A stretch of DNA of 64,000 nt from Bacillota bacterium (GCA_023409735.1 JAEYRB010000054.1:62001-126000), one strand, 5' to 3'; positions 34,326 to 44,487 are shown, counted from the stretch's first letter. The notes: a model not told the origin generated them from the letters alone. Program-made: numbers and translations.

Positions 34326-35993
34326 CTATATTTCCATTATTATTGGAAGGATCATTGGTTTACGCTTTGTCTTCTCAAAAAGGTATTCACGAAGATCATC
34401 TTTAATAAGTCCCTTCTGGGCAGACCAGTCGTTCTTTCCTTTTCCTTCGCACTTTACCAAAGTCCTTTTAATAACCTCTCTGGCATTCTCCATTAAGTCT
34501 TCTGCCTCCCTGACATATACGAAACCTCTTGATATAATATCAGGTCCGGCAACTACCTGACCGGATTCTTTTTCTGTTGTTATTACAACCACAATAAGGC
34601 CGTCCTGCGATAAAAGCTTTCTATCCCTGAGAACTATGCTTCCTACATCACCTATTCCAAGACCATCCACAAGAACTCTACCCGAAGTAACGCTTCCGTT
34701 GATCTTCGCAGAATCCGATGTCAACTCCAAAACCTTGCCCGTTTCCATCATAAAAATGTTTTCCATAGGCATACCCATGCTGTGAGCCATGTTCGCATGC
34801 TGCTTAAGGTGTCTGTATTCACCATGAACAGGCATGAAGAATTTTGGCTTTACAAGATTGTGTACAAGCTTAAGTTCCTCCTGGCAGGCATGCCCTGATA
34901 CATGAACATCGGCAAGAGATTCATAGATTACATCAGCACCCTTTTTAAAGAGCTCATTAATTACCTTGAATATTGATTTTTCATTTCCCGGTATTGGGGA
35001 AGCAGAAATAATGATTAAATCCCCGGGTAGAATTCCTACCTTCCTATGTTCAGACGCAGCTATCCTTGAAAGTGCCGACATAGGCTCACCCTGGCTGCCC
35101 GTTGTTATTATGGCTACCTTATTAGAAGGATATCTGCCGATCTGATCAATATCTACTAATGTCCCCTCGGGCACATTAAGATACCCCAGCTCAGTGGCGA
35201 CATTGACAGCATTAACCATGCTTCTTCCCACGATAGCTACCTTTTTGTTAAATTTATAGGCGGCGTTAACTATCTGCTGTATCCTGTGAACATTTGATGC
35301 AAAGCTTGCAACAATTATTCTTCCCTTTGCATTTACGAAAATCTCGTCAAAGGTATCCCCTACTGTCCTCTCTGACATTGTAAATCCCGGGCGCTCCACA
35401 TTGGTGCTGTCGCACATAAGAAGCAGCACACCCTTGTTGCCAAGCTCGGCAAGTCTGGCCAGATTCATAGGCTCGCCCTCTATTGGGGTATAGTCTATCT
35501 TGAAATCTGACGTATGCACAATTACTCCAACAGGAGTATGTAATGCCAGAGCAACTGCATCAGGAATGCTATGGTTCGTATGGATAAACTCCACCTTAAA
35601 GGCTCCAAGCACTACTGTTTCGCCCGGTTCTACATCATTAAGCTCGACCGCTGAGGTCATGTTATGCTCGTCAAGCTTTATTTTCAGCAGTCCGAGCGTA
35701 AGCCTTGTCCCATATACAGGAACATTGAGATCTTTGAGTATATAAGGCATCGCGCCTATATGGTCCTCGTGACCGTGAGTTAAAATGATCCCTCTTACTT
35801 TTTCCCTATTCTTTGTCAGGTAGGAAATATCAGGTATAACCAGATCGATTCCCAGCATATCGTCTTCCGGGAATGCTAATCCGCCATCAACAACAATAAT
35901 ATCATTGCCATATTCAAATGCCGTGATATTCTTTCCTATTTCCTGTAACCCGCCCAGTGGTATGATTTTAAGTTTTTTCTTACTTTTTGACAC
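34326..35993 (-). CDS. rnj: ribonuclease J
   Basis: This 555-aa metallo-beta-lactamase/beta-CASP ribonuclease combines endonuclease and 5'-3' exonuclease activity and helps mature and degrade RNA. The metal motif HGHEDHIG (~75), the downstream HTNHSIPDA, TSDFKID and the beta-CASP elements (STNVERPG, GSQGEPMSALSR, HVSGHACQEELK) are complete, and the C-terminal domain is present. Length is the family norm. It cannot be assigned to RNase J1 or J2 with certainty from sequence alone. A gap of 800 nt lies upstream. Confidence 0.96.
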   Translation of the reverse strand: MSKSKKKLKIIPLGGLQEIGKNITAFEYGNDIIVVDGGLAFPEDDMLGIDLVIPDISYLTKNREKVRGIILTHGHEDHIGAMPYILKDLNVPVYGTRLTLGLLKIKLDEHNMTSAVELNDVEPGETVVLGAFKVEFIHTNHSIPDAVALALHTPVGVIVHTSDFKIDYTPIEGEPMNLARLAELGNKGVLLLMCDSTNVERPGFTMSERTVGDTFDEIFVNAKGRIIVASFASNVHRIQQIVNAAYKFNKKVAIVGRSMVNAVNVATELGYLNVPEGTLVDIDQIGRYPSNKVAIITTGSQGEPMSALSRIAASEHRKVGILPGDLIIISASPIPGNEKSIFKVINELFKKGADVIYESLADVHVSGHACQEELKLVHNLVKPKFFMPVHGEYRHLKQHANMAHSMGMPMENIFMMETGKVLELTSDSAKINGSVTSGRVLVDGLGIGDVGSIVLRDRKLLSQDGLIVVVITTEKESGQVVAGPDIISRGFVYVREAEDLMENAREVIKRTLVKCEGKGKNDWSAQKGLIKDDLREYLFEKTKRKPMILPIIMEI

Positions 35994-36802
35994 TATTAAC
36001 CTCCAAAATTATTCTTTTTTTCATTTGCATTTATTTACAGCAGGTGTTCTACCTGCTTTAGTTCAATAGCTTTATGCCCATTTTTAGTAAAGCATTTTTA
36101 TCCTGTTCATTTCGGCAGCCTTGCCATTATATTTATGTATCTGCGTAAAGTTCAGAAATAAGCACAACTTGTAAAAGCAAACATTTACTTCAACATTATA
36201 GCACTTCATAATAAATTTGCAAAATTATTATATAGCCTCCCTTGGTGCAAAACATCGTATACATGATATTTATCACCATTTTAGCTTATGTTAATACACT
36301 CCTTCTGCCTAATTTAATTTACCGGAGTTTACGTTATTATAAAAGGGTCGTATCACTTCACCAAAATTAGTAAATAAAGCATATTGACATGGTAATTTAG
36401 CACTAGTATAATATACTTACTCGTTTGTCGTAAACGACTCTCTTTTGTTAACCCGGATAAAATTAAAAATGAGATGATACAGAGTTCCAAATCGGGACTC
36501 TGTATTTCTTTCTGCAGACTTCTTTTATCATGCATCTCTTTCTTAAATCTCTCTTATGAAATTAATATCTGTGTTTCTTCAACGGCTTCCTTTTATGGGC
36601 TTACTTATGAGCCTACATATGAGTTTACTTATGAGCCTACTTATGAGTACTTATGGACTTACTTATATATCCTTTTGCGGGCTATATGAATGACTCGCTT
36701 ACCCCTCCCTGCTCATTGATAAAATTACACTTATGCAAATATTCTTATATGTCATATATCCTCCAATAAGTCATATATATGTAAAAGCACAGGAGGAACA
36801 TA
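35994..36802. other. 809-nt intergenic region, AT-rich
   Basis: No convincing gene is seen; two short frames (36353-36535 minus, 36474-36689 plus) lack SD sites. Structures: a small hairpin CGTTT-gtcgt-AAACG near 36422, a hairpin ATACAGAGTtCC/GGgACTCTGTAT (about 36477-36504) followed by TTCTTT, and a 12-bp tandem repeat (36597-36666). A promoter for the L,D-transpeptidase must lie near its 3' end. Confidence 0.6.
36597..36666. repeat. 12-bp tandem repeat
   Basis: Five 12-nt units of the form GAGYYTACTTAT (starts at 36597, 36609, 36621, 36633, 36655) with one 10-nt unit at 36645. The three-fold period keeps a frame open, reading TYEP/TYEF repeats, but no SD or homology supports translation. 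Confidence 0.8.
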
Positions 36803-37777
36803 ATGAGTAATTTATTATCATTGCTATTAATATTGGTCACATTATACACATCTCAAAGTAGCATAGACGATCCGGCTTATATTCAAAAAGTAATGAATGA
36901 TGTACAAACCATTGGAATTGCAGCAACAATTGAAACTATTGAAAATGAACTGGAGCAGGATGGTATAACAATATCAGATGATGGCACAGCTTTATACATT
37001 AATTCTCCATCAGTTGAGTCCAGCCAAACACCATCAGAGCCTGATGGTGTTTCAGGTACATCAGCAGATAAACCGGAAAATAAGCCTTTGAAGGACATCG
37101 ACTACAAAAAGGAGCTTATTAATCTAGGCTATTACAAGGAAGATAGCAGTGATAAAGCGCTAAACCTTAGGAATGCTGTACTTAGGTTTCAAAGCGATTG
37201 TAATCTTACAGTTGACGGTATATGGGGTAAAAACAGCCAAAATGCCCTAGTGCTCCGTCTTAACTCAACGGATAAGCTTTGTAATGATGTGATACAAACT
37301 CCCCCTACCACCGGAAAATGGATCATTATAAACAAGACTAAAAGGATACTAACACTGTATGAAAATAAATCCATTATAAGAAAGTACCCTATTGCCATTG
37401 GTAATCCCTCATCTCTTACACCTGATGGTAAGTTCAAGATCGTAAGCAAAGTAGTTGACCCTGCCTGGGGCGGTGGAGGCTATGCCAAACCAGTCAAAGG
37501 AGGAATACCTCAGAATCCGCTTGGATACAGATGGCTAGGTCTATCATATAAAAGCGGCAGTGACCTTGGCATACATGGTAATAATAGTCCTTATTCAATA
37601 GGCAAAAATATATCTCATGGATGTATCCGAATGATTAATTCAGACGTGGAACAGCTTTTTAAAATAGTCCCATATTCAGCTCCGGTATGGATAGGTACAT
37701 CTGATACTCTTAAGGAATGGGGTATTATACAAAACGAAATATCAGCCAATGATTCGCTAAAAGCAGATAGTAAATAA
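36803..37777 (+). CDS. L,D-transpeptidase with peptidoglycan-binding domain
   Basis: This 324-aa exported protein cross-links or modifies peptidoglycan. A short hydrophobic N-terminus (~1-18) acts as signal or anchor. A linker rich in Ser/Pro/Glu (to ~105) is followed by a PG_binding_1 domain (~105-165; LGYYKED, FQSDCNLTVDGIWGKNS) and a YkuD catalytic domain (~175-310). The active site HGNN...SHGCIRM has the nucleophile Cys. GGAGGAA precedes the ATG. It could act in spore envelope or vegetative wall; the context does not tell. Confidence 0.92.
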   Translation: MSNLLSLLLILVTLYTSQSSIDDPAYIQKVMNDVQTIGIAATIETIENELEQDGITISDDGTALYINSPSVESSQTPSEPDGVSGTSADKPENKPLKDIDYKKELINLGYYKEDSSDKALNLRNAVLRFQSDCNLTVDGIWGKNSQNALVLRLNSTDKLCNDVIQTPPTTGKWIIINKTKRILTLYENKSIIRKYPIAIGNPSSLTPDGKFKIVSKVVDPAWGGGGYAKPVKGGIPQNPLGYRWLGLSYKSGSDLGIHGNNSPYSIGKNISHGCIRMINSDVEQLFKIVPYSAPVWIGTSDTLKEWGIIQNEISANDSLKADSK

Positions 37778-37797
37778 AGTAGACATGAAAATCAAGA

Positions 37798-37829
37798 ATG
37801 ACGGCATAGCTACTATACTGTACCGTCAT
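37798..37829 (+). terminator. hairpin after the L,D-transpeptidase gene
   Basis: ATGACGG (37798-37804) pairs with CCGTCAT (37823-37829) across an 18-nt loop with some inner pairing. No T-tract follows, so this is a weak candidate that could serve either side of the convergent gap. Confidence 0.4.
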
Positions 37830-37948
37830 CCTGCATAAATACTCTAAACTACGCCTTAACTAAAAAATAATAACTTTGGTCTCCATTGAGCATACGCACT
37901 TCAATGTTTTGTATTTCTTGCGCAGCAAGCTGACAAGCAAACTGATGA

Positions 37949-39550
37949 TCACCCCAGTGTCTGGAATATTAATGATCCTTTGTTTTTGAGCCAGCTATAT
38001 AAAAGTGTACACAGAAGGCAGATGAACACAATAAATACTCCTAAGAACAACTCTACAGATATTACCTCACCTAATACCACAAAGTATAAAACAGCCGGTA
38101 TTGCTACAACTGCAGCACCTAAAAGCATAGAAATAAGAGTACTGGCACTTTGCTTAACCGGTACAGTCTCTGACATCCAGTCCAGCTTCGGGAATTTGAG
38201 GTTTATTGCCACACCTGCAAATGCACTAAAGGCCGTAACAGCTGCAGCGCATAAAAGCATAAACACACTCATCACAAATGAAAGCCTTAAAGCAGAAGCT
38301 ACAATTATTCCTCCCACCAGCGTCGGCGGAAGACATATCACATTATGCAGCATAACCTTAGACATTAGTATATCTATCGGGGCAACTGGCAGCGATTGAG
38401 GTATCCATAGATTTTTGCCCTCTAGCGAGATAGATGGTGCTGATACCATGTTACTTGAAGCCAAAAAACACATAGCGAAAATTGATGCAGGAGCTATGAA
38501 TCCAAATAATTCAGGTGCCTCAACCGGTAATTGGTCCACCACATCTCTCTTTATTAATAAAAACACGGCGCCTAGTATAACAAATATGTCCCCAATAGCT
38601 GAGTTAGTAATATAGACAGCACTTGATGAAAAACGCCTTAGTTCCTTTCTTAGCAGAGCTGTCTTAACACTGGCAACCTTAAGCGACTTTTCTGTATATT
38701 TAATTTTAGCAAAGCCCCGCTTCATTGTTGCAGTTCTAATGAAGTTTGCTGACAAAATAGCATAGACGGCGGCGAACGGAATAACAGCACATAATATGAA
38801 TAGGAGCAGGTTCAGAAAATTCGCATCCGAAACTGCAGAACCTAACCAGTATACTGGTAAAAATGCACCGTTTATTGACTTCGCAATATCTACCCCATTG
38901 AAAATAAGGATTTGCATATATTCGTTGATCTTGGTGTAAAAAGAAAAATATGCTCCTATAAACGCAACTGAAAGTATGGTTACTATAATAGATTTATTTC
39001 GCACCCTCTGAGAGATCTTCGCCAAAATCCAGCCTATAAGGCAGCTTACCGTCAGTATTAAAAGCGGCAAGGCCAAAAATACCAGAACAAAACTTATTAT
39101 TCCGCCTATTCCTATAGGAACATTAATACAGTATATTACAAAAGCCGGGCCTATTACAAAAAGCTCAAAAAACAGGTCCATTGCCAAAAGCATTATCATA
39201 CGGCTGCCCAATATATACTTAGGCGGAATAGGCATAGCCAAAAGCATTTCATTATCCTTTGCTTCAAAAAGCTGCGTCTGTGCGGTAAATATGCTTCCTA
39301 TAAACATAAGTCCCGCTGCCATTATTGCCGCCATTGCAAAATAAAGCCAGTCGATACCCACAGCATGATACGGGGCACAAATTTGTGAAAAGAACATAGC
39401 AAAAAGGAATAGAATGCTTCCCATAATATAAACAGCTAAAGCTGCGATACCTAATTTTAAAATAACAGAGCGTTCCTTCTTCCTTCGTGAACCCTTAACA
39501 AAATAACTGAACAATGCAAGAAGCCTGGTACGTAATAAAGCCTTAAGCAT
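37949..39550 (-). CDS. ABC-2 type exporter permease, 533 aa
   Basis: This protein has about a dozen hydrophobic segments across its length and is the membrane half of an ABC exporter, paired with the ATPase gene upstream that it overlaps by 8 bp. The start at 39550 (MLKALLRTRLL) has GGAGG 6-7 nt ahead; the longer frame from 39592 lies inside the ATPase gene without an SD. Proteins of this kind with ~530-550 aa occur in Clostridia next to a CcmA-like ATPase. The substrate is unknown. Confidence 0.88.
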   Translation of the reverse strand: MLKALLRTRLLALFSYFVKGSRRKKERSVILKLGIAALAVYIMGSILFLFAMFFSQICAPYHAVGIDWLYFAMAAIMAAGLMFIGSIFTAQTQLFEAKDNEMLLAMPIPPKYILGSRMIMLLAMDLFFELFVIGPAFVIYCINVPIGIGGIISFVLVFLALPLLILTVSCLIGWILAKISQRVRNKSIIVTILSVAFIGAYFSFYTKINEYMQILIFNGVDIAKSINGAFLPVYWLGSAVSDANFLNLLLFILCAVIPFAAVYAILSANFIRTATMKRGFAKIKYTEKSLKVASVKTALLRKELRRFSSSAVYITNSAIGDIFVILGAVFLLIKRDVVDQLPVEAPELFGFIAPASIFAMCFLASSNMVSAPSISLEGKNLWIPQSLPVAPIDILMSKVMLHNVICLPPTLVGGIIVASALRLSFVMSVFMLLCAAAVTAFSAFAGVAINLKFPKLDWMSETVPVKQSASTLISMLLGAAVVAIPAVLYFVVLGEVISVELFLGVFIVFICLLCTLLYSWLKNKGSLIFQTLG

Positions 39551-40256
39551 CTTTATCCTCCAATTCCAGGAATACCTCCTCGAGAGAATCATCTCCGCGG
39601 ACTTCTTCCATATTTCCTGATTTTATAAGCTTACCGCTCTTAATTATGGCAATCTTATCACAAAGCTTTTCTGCAACATCGAGAACATGTGTAGAGAAGA
39701 AAATTGCTCCTCCCTTGTTGCAATGCTCATGCATTAATTCCTTCAGTAGGTATGACGCCTTTGGATCAAGGCCTACAAATGGCTCATCCATAATAATAAG
39801 CTTTGGGTCATGGATAAGGGCTGATATCAGGGCCAGCTTCTGCTTCATGCCATGGGAATATGCTGATACAGGTTGTGCCAGATCGCCTGTCAGTTCGAAA
39901 GTATCTGCGTATTTCTTTATTTTTTCTTCTCTTTCCTTTTGCGGAATCTTGAAAATATCTGCAATAAAATTGAGATACTTAATACCGGACATGAATTCAT
40001 ACAAATCAGGATTATCAGGTATAAATGCTATCTTCTTCTTGCACTCCAGAGGGTCTTTCTTTATTGATGATCCATCTATGTATATTTCACCCTCATCGAA
40101 TTGAAGAATGCCGCAACAGGCCTTCAAAGTAGTGGTTTTCCCTGCCCCGTTATGACCTATAAAGCCATAGATCTCTCCAGGACTAATAACTAATGTCAGG
40201 TTGTCAACGGCTTTTTTGTCGCCATAAGTTTTAGTTAAATTTTCCATTCTTAGCAT
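39543..40256 (-). CDS. ABC transporter ATP-binding protein
   Basis: This 237-aa ATPase energises the adjoining permease. Walker A GHNGAGKTT (~37), the signature region YSHGMKQKLAL (~135; an SHGMKQ variant of LSGGQ, common in this subfamily), Walker B LIIMDEPFVGLDP and the switch His (FFSTHVLDVAE) are present. GAGGGG fits ATG 40256 rather than ATG 40271. It belongs to the CcmA-type exporters. A promoter is visible at 40328-40356. Confidence 0.94.
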   Translation of the reverse strand: MLRMENLTKTYGDKKAVDNLTLVISPGEIYGFIGHNGAGKTTTLKACCGILQFDEGEIYIDGSSIKKDPLECKKKIAFIPDNPDLYEFMSGIKYLNFIADIFKIPQKEREEKIKKYADTFELTGDLAQPVSAYSHGMKQKLALISALIHDPKLIIMDEPFVGLDPKASYLLKELMHEHCNKGGAIFFSTHVLDVAEKLCDKIAIIKSGKLIKSGNMEEVRGDDSLEEVFLELEDKDA

Positions 40257-40327
40257 AACATATCCCCTCATTTTTTTTATAATCAGTGAGTTACAATAAA
40301 ATGAACAATTTGATTTTTATTCAGCTA

Positions 40328-40356
40328 ATTATAATACTATAATAGCAGAGTTACAA
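40328..40356 (-). promoter_or_regulatory. promoter of the ABC exporter operon
   Basis: On the minus strand TTGTAA (40351-40356), 17-nt spacer, TATAAT (40328-40333), ~70 nt before the ATPase start. Confidence 0.72.
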
Positions 40357-40531
40357 CATTGTATATTATCTATTTCCATATACTTGTTACTAATCAAGAC
40401 CAAGCCACATCAATAGCAAAAATGTCATCCTTTTACTAACAATACTTTTATTACTTTAATAAATTATATCCAAGATTATTGGAAAAATTTATTGCCTTTT
40501 TATATAGAGGAAAATCTATTCTTTCTTGTCG

Positions 40532-41428
40532 CTATATTGTCCATTGAGCATGAATGACCGCGACCAGCTTCCATTCACCTTCATAGTCCTCGAATACCAA
40601 CCTGAGCGCACACCAGTCCATGCCCTCATATTTGGCCTCCAACTGAGAAAAATGGTATTCTACAAAGCTTGCATCAGGATACTCTTCTGTAAGATTTTCA
40701 ATTGAGTTGCCTATTTGAACAATCTTATTTATATTAACATTCTCAGCTGCTGTATAATCAGTATTCCATACGAACTGGTCCCAATATTCCATATTTGTAA
40801 GCGACATATCAAAGCCGCTTCCATCATAATAACCCCATATATATTTTTTGTTATCATCAGCAAATCCTGCTATTTCGCCTGCAGTCATACCTCTGTCAAT
40901 CTTCTTGTCCACTGAAGAATACGGGGTAAATCTTACACCTTTCTGTTCATGAATGTATTTCGACAGTTCATTAAAATCCTGCTTTTTCATCAGCTCTAAA
41001 ACTTCATTTGATATTGCCATCAAGCTATCCTCATCAGGCTTCTGGTTGCTTTTATCACCTTTCTCATTTGATTGTTCTGCAGAATCACCCTTTATTGCTT
41101 CTCCTGGTTTTACTTCTGCCTTATCTTTTCCTCCTGTTTGTCCTGCCGTCTCCCCTGACTTTTCGCTAACTTGTCCCGGCTTATCACCTGATTGCTTTCC
41201 CGTTTGATCAGTAGACTTATCATCTGCTTCCCCAGTCTTTTCACCTGACTGCTCCTGTGATTTTTCGTCAGTCTCGCTACTATTATCAATTGTTAGCTCA
41301 CTGCTGCTACCATTGTTAGCAGAATTATTTTTACCGTTATTTATATAACCACAGGCGGCTGTCATAATTAACATAATAACTGCGAAAACAATTACAAACA
41401 TCTTTCTTAGAATATTTTTATTTCTCAT
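40532..41428 (-). CDS. lipoprotein with Ser/Glu/Lys-rich linker
   Basis: This 298-aa exported lipoprotein has a basic N-terminus, a hydrophobic segment and the lipobox MTAAC (Cys ~26). A low-complexity linker (~27-135) is full of Ser, Glu, Lys, Gly and Gln with repeated SGE/SGD/TGQ steps; such sequence is likely disordered and spaces the domain from the membrane. The C-terminal domain (~135-298) is compact with many Trp and Tyr residues; I do not recognise it. GGGGAGG lies before the ATG. No function can be assigned; it may be part of an envelope-sensing or transport system. Confidence 0.85.
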   Translation of the reverse strand: MRNKNILRKMFVIVFAVIMLIMTAACGYINNGKNNSANNGSSSELTIDNSSETDEKSQEQSGEKTGEADDKSTDQTGKQSGDKPGQVSEKSGETAGQTGGKDKAEVKPGEAIKGDSAEQSNEKGDKSNQKPDEDSLMAISNEVLELMKKQDFNELSKYIHEQKGVRFTPYSSVDKKIDRGMTAGEIAGFADDNKKYIWGYYDGSGFDMSLTNMEYWDQFVWNTDYTAAENVNINKIVQIGNSIENLTEEYPDASFVEYHFSQLEAKYEGMDWCALRLVFEDYEGEWKLVAVIHAQWTI

Positions 41429-41565
41429 ATTACTACCTCCCCTGGTTATTTAACTTTTTTATTTAAACCGCTTTGTTATTCTATTGTACGCATCGAATAA
41501 CATATTGTCTTTGACGAAATATCAAAATAATCGTTCCACAAAGCGATAATAATGTAATACAATGT

Positions 41566-42423
41566 TCAATTACATCTCCTACGATACTCTCCCGGCGTAC
41601 TTCCTTCCGCATGGCTAAATAGTCTTATTAGGTGACTGGCATTTTCTATTCCTACCTCTGAGGCAATATTACCTATGGACAAATTTGTTGTTCTGAGCAG
41701 TTCCTTGGCATGTTCGATGCGCACATTTTTTAGAAAGTCATTTGGCGTAATCCCCATGTATTTTTTGAACATTTTTTGCAGATAGAATTTGTTGAGAAAA
41801 AACTCTTGTGCCAGTATATCAAGAGTAATATTCTTTGTATAATTTGCGAGTATATATTTCCTGAGCTCCTTTACATATTTAGGTATTTCATTTCGAACAC
41901 ATCTGCAAGCTGTTGCACATTCCGACATAATGCTTGCCAACAGAACAGAAGCCTTTATTTCTGTATTAACTTCAGGTGATTCATATAGGCGAATAAGCTC
42001 ATATATATTGGCAGCAATTGAAGTGTCTCCCGATAAAGCTCCGACGTTCTTCCCCTTATTTGCCTTCATAAAGCTATCATAGTAATATTGGCAGCCTGGT
42101 CCATAAAATTGTGTCCAGATTGAATGCCACTTTCCTACCTCAGGGTAGGTATAGTAATGCTGTGGCTTCAGACAATCTATCCAAAAGAAATGTCCTACAG
42201 GAAGGTATTGTGTATTTCCATTATACTCTAGAACTCCTTCACCGCTAAGGGTATATATAATAAGATAGGAAGGAAGCCCATCCCTCCTGGTGTAGAAATT
42301 TCCATATGATATGAAATCTCCAAGTTCTTGTACATATGGGAGATGAGTTTTCACACTCTCTTTTACAGTCACTATTCTCCAGGTCGAGCTTGGGTCCATA
42401 TCTATTCTGTAATCAATATGCAT
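41566..42423 (-). CDS. AraC family transcriptional regulator
   Basis: This 285-aa regulator has an N-terminal cupin-like sensor domain (~20-150; PVGHFFWIDCLKPQHYY) and a C-terminal double helix-turn-helix (~185-285; YVKELRKYILANY, NKFYLQKMFKKYMGITPNDFL, IGNIASEVG, HLIRLFSHAEGSTPGEYRR). It is divergent from rhamnulokinase, 301 nt apart, so control of that gene by rhamnose or a related sugar is a fair inference. Sensor binding is not shown by the sequence. Confidence 0.9.
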   Translation of the reverse strand: MHIDYRIDMDPSSTWRIVTVKESVKTHLPYVQELGDFISYGNFYTRRDGLPSYLIIYTLSGEGVLEYNGNTQYLPVGHFFWIDCLKPQHYYTYPEVGKWHSIWTQFYGPGCQYYYDSFMKANKGKNVGALSGDTSIAANIYELIRLYESPEVNTEIKASVLLASIMSECATACRCVRNEIPKYVKELRKYILANYTKNITLDILAQEFFLNKFYLQKMFKKYMGITPNDFLKNVRIEHAKELLRTTNLSIGNIASEVGIENASHLIRLFSHAEGSTPGEYRRRCN

Positions 42424-42724
42424 AATACCTCACTCCAGATGCTGCATTTACAAATCAATGCCAAGATAATGATATAACTCGCCAATAATGTTAATTGAAA
42501 AGTATTCGACTTCTTCTGTAATATAATATTATAGATAAATATGAAAAAACGCAATATTTCAATACTAGGTCAGTAGTATATAAATTCAACATCTAAAAGT
42601 GGTTTCACTAAAGGCAACGAGCAGCATAGCATAATATTTCAACTCTGGACGGGATGGTAAATAATAGCAAAGACCAATTTTGGGTGTTGTATAAAAACAT
42701 ATAACTAATATTGAGGTGAAAAAT
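42424..42724. other. divergent regulatory gap between AraC regulator and rhaB
   Basis: About 300 nt of AT-rich DNA must hold both promoters and any operator of the AraC-type regulator. I could not identify a clear pair of direct repeats or a strong promoter. Confidence 0.5.
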
Positions 42725-44206
42725 ATGAGAACACGTGAATTGCTTGCTTTTGATCTAGGAGCTTCAAACGGACGTGCGGTATTAGGACGTTTTGACGGCA
42801 GCACACTCAAGCTCGAGGAGCTTCACCGCTTCGACAATGTACATACTTATAAACATGGATTGTATTATTGGGATGTGAAAAAACTCTTTTCAGAACTAAA
42901 AAACGGATTTATTTCAATGCGAAAGCAAACCGGTCACAGCCCCGATTGCTTCGGAATTGATACATGGGGCGTTGATTTTGGACTTCTTGACAGATCCGGC
43001 TCACTGCTTGGTAATCCCCGTTCATATAGAATAGCCACAGATACTGAGATGGAGAGTGCCTGGAAGCTTGTGCCCAAGAGAACAATGTTTGATAGGGCAG
43101 GTATAGCTGCAATGAATTTTAATACTGCTTACCAGCTGTACAGACGTCGGCTTGAGGATGATAAAGAACTTGATAAAGCCGATACAATGCTTCTTATGCC
43201 TGATCTTCTCGGTTATATGTTTACAGGGGATAAGCTTACTGAATACACAAATGCGACAACAACGAACCTACTTAATCCTTTCACTCATGACTGGGATATG
43301 CAGACTATAAATGAGCTCACCCTCCCTCCTCATATATTCACGCCAATTGATTTTGCAGGAAGTTTGCGCAGTACTATCAATCCCTGTATCGCAGAGGAAA
43401 TGGGTATTGGATGTGTTCCCCTTGCTGCAGTTGGAACTCATGACACTGCTTCGGCAGTTGCTGCAATACCAGGTGGAGGAAGCTTTGCATTCTGCTCTTC
43501 GGGGACATGGTCACTTTTTGGTGTGGAAACACAAGCACCTGTTATTACAGACAGCATCTATTCAGCTAATTTCTCAAACGAGGGTACCGTTCAAGGTGGA
43601 TTCTGTCCGCTTAACAATATAATGGGGTTATGGCTTATACAAGAGTGCAGGCGTGAATGGGGCCGGAAAGGAACCAGGCTTTCCTGGAATGAGATTGTTC
43701 AGCTTGCAGAAAAAGAGGTTCCATTCCGTTCTATAATTGACCCTGATTATCCTCCGTTCTTTAGTGCAGGTTGGATGCTTGAAAAAATCATTGAATACTG
43801 TAAAGCTACAAATCAGCCTCAGCCTGAAAGTATCGGGCAATTTGCACGGTGCATATATGAAAGCCTTGCACTTAAATACAGGTATACGTTTGATGTTCTG
43901 GAAGTTATTAAGGGAGAGCGTATAAATACGCTTAACATAGTTGGAGGAGGTATACAAAACTGCCTATTAAATCAGATGGTCGCAGACTCCATTGAACGAC
44001 CTGTAATCACCGGTCCGATAGAGGGAGCCTGTGCAGGCAGTATACTTATGCAAGCAAAGGCGTTGGGTGAGATAGGTGATATATCTGAGGTAAGAGAGGT
44101 AGTAAAGCGATCATTTCCTCTGAAGCTATATGAACCACACACAACTGATCAATGGCATGATGCATTTTTACGCCTTAAAACCTATATGAAGCTAATGCGT
44201 GTTTGA
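42725..44206 (+). CDS. rhaB: rhamnulokinase
   Basis: This 493-aa FGGY-family kinase phosphorylates L-rhamnulose at O1. The first domain begins LLAFDLGASNGRAVLGRFD (phosphate loop); a conserved GIDTWGVDFGLLD (sugar-binding Asp) follows; the second domain has VGTHDTASAVAAIP, SSGTWSLFGVE and NIVGGGIQN. All match rhamnulokinase rather than xylulokinase by motif. GTG 42716 lies inside the SD region (GAGGTG), so ATG 42725 is the start. No rhaA, rhaD or transporter is in the window, so the pathway must be completed elsewhere. Confidence 0.92.
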   Translation: MRTRELLAFDLGASNGRAVLGRFDGSTLKLEELHRFDNVHTYKHGLYYWDVKKLFSELKNGFISMRKQTGHSPDCFGIDTWGVDFGLLDRSGSLLGNPRSYRIATDTEMESAWKLVPKRTMFDRAGIAAMNFNTAYQLYRRRLEDDKELDKADTMLLMPDLLGYMFTGDKLTEYTNATTTNLLNPFTHDWDMQTINELTLPPHIFTPIDFAGSLRSTINPCIAEEMGIGCVPLAAVGTHDTASAVAAIPGGGSFAFCSSGTWSLFGVETQAPVITDSIYSANFSNEGTVQGGFCPLNNIMGLWLIQECRREWGRKGTRLSWNEIVQLAEKEVPFRSIIDPDYPPFFSAGWMLEKIIEYCKATNQPQPESIGQFARCIYESLALKYRYTFDVLEVIKGERINTLNIVGGGIQNCLLNQMVADSIERPVITGPIEGACAGSILMQAKALGEIGDISEVREVVKRSFPLKLYEPHTTDQWHDAFLRLKTYMKLMRV

Positions 44207-44365
44207 TTGAAATTAAGCATAGAAGATACTGCCTACAGAAGTTTGAATAAGTATACAGGAGTAGTTGAAACTCCTGAGGAAATCAGCTGTAGCAACATGA
44301 TGCACGCGAGGCTTTGGTAATGGTACTACAGAGGACATAGAGCTTAAATATTAAAAGGAAAAAGT

Positions 44366-44396
44366 AAAATCCCAAATGCTGAAGCATTTGGGATTT
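44366..44396 (-). terminator. terminator of tRNA-Gln
   Basis: On the minus strand a perfect stem AAATCCCAAATGC / GCATTTGGGATTT with loop TTCA is followed by TACTTTTT, directly after the CCA end of the tRNA. Confidence 0.9.
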
Positions 44397-44470
44397 TGGC
44401 TGCGGGAGAAGGATTTGAACCCTCACAGACTGATCCAGAGTCAGTTGTGCTACCATTACACAATCCCGCA
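44397..44470 (-). tRNA. tRNA-Gln (anticodon CUG)
   Basis: The minus strand folds as a complete cloverleaf of 74 nt. The acceptor stem TGCGGGA/TCCCGCA is intact, the D-loop has AATGGTAG, the anticodon arm is CTGA-CTCTGGA-TCAG with U33 and anticodon CTG, and the T-arm is GAGGGTTCAAATCCTTC. CCA is encoded. It reads CAG codons. It is a single gene with its own promoter and terminator. Confidence 0.95.
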
Positions 44471-44487
44471 ATGTTTACGACTTGGTT

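Noticed and set aside
36474..36689. 71-aa frame with TYEP repeats
   Set aside because: No SD, no homology, and the open frame is explained by a 12-nt repeat period.
44283..44471. 62-aa minus-strand frame over the tRNA
   Set aside because: It is the translated tRNA-Gln and its terminator.
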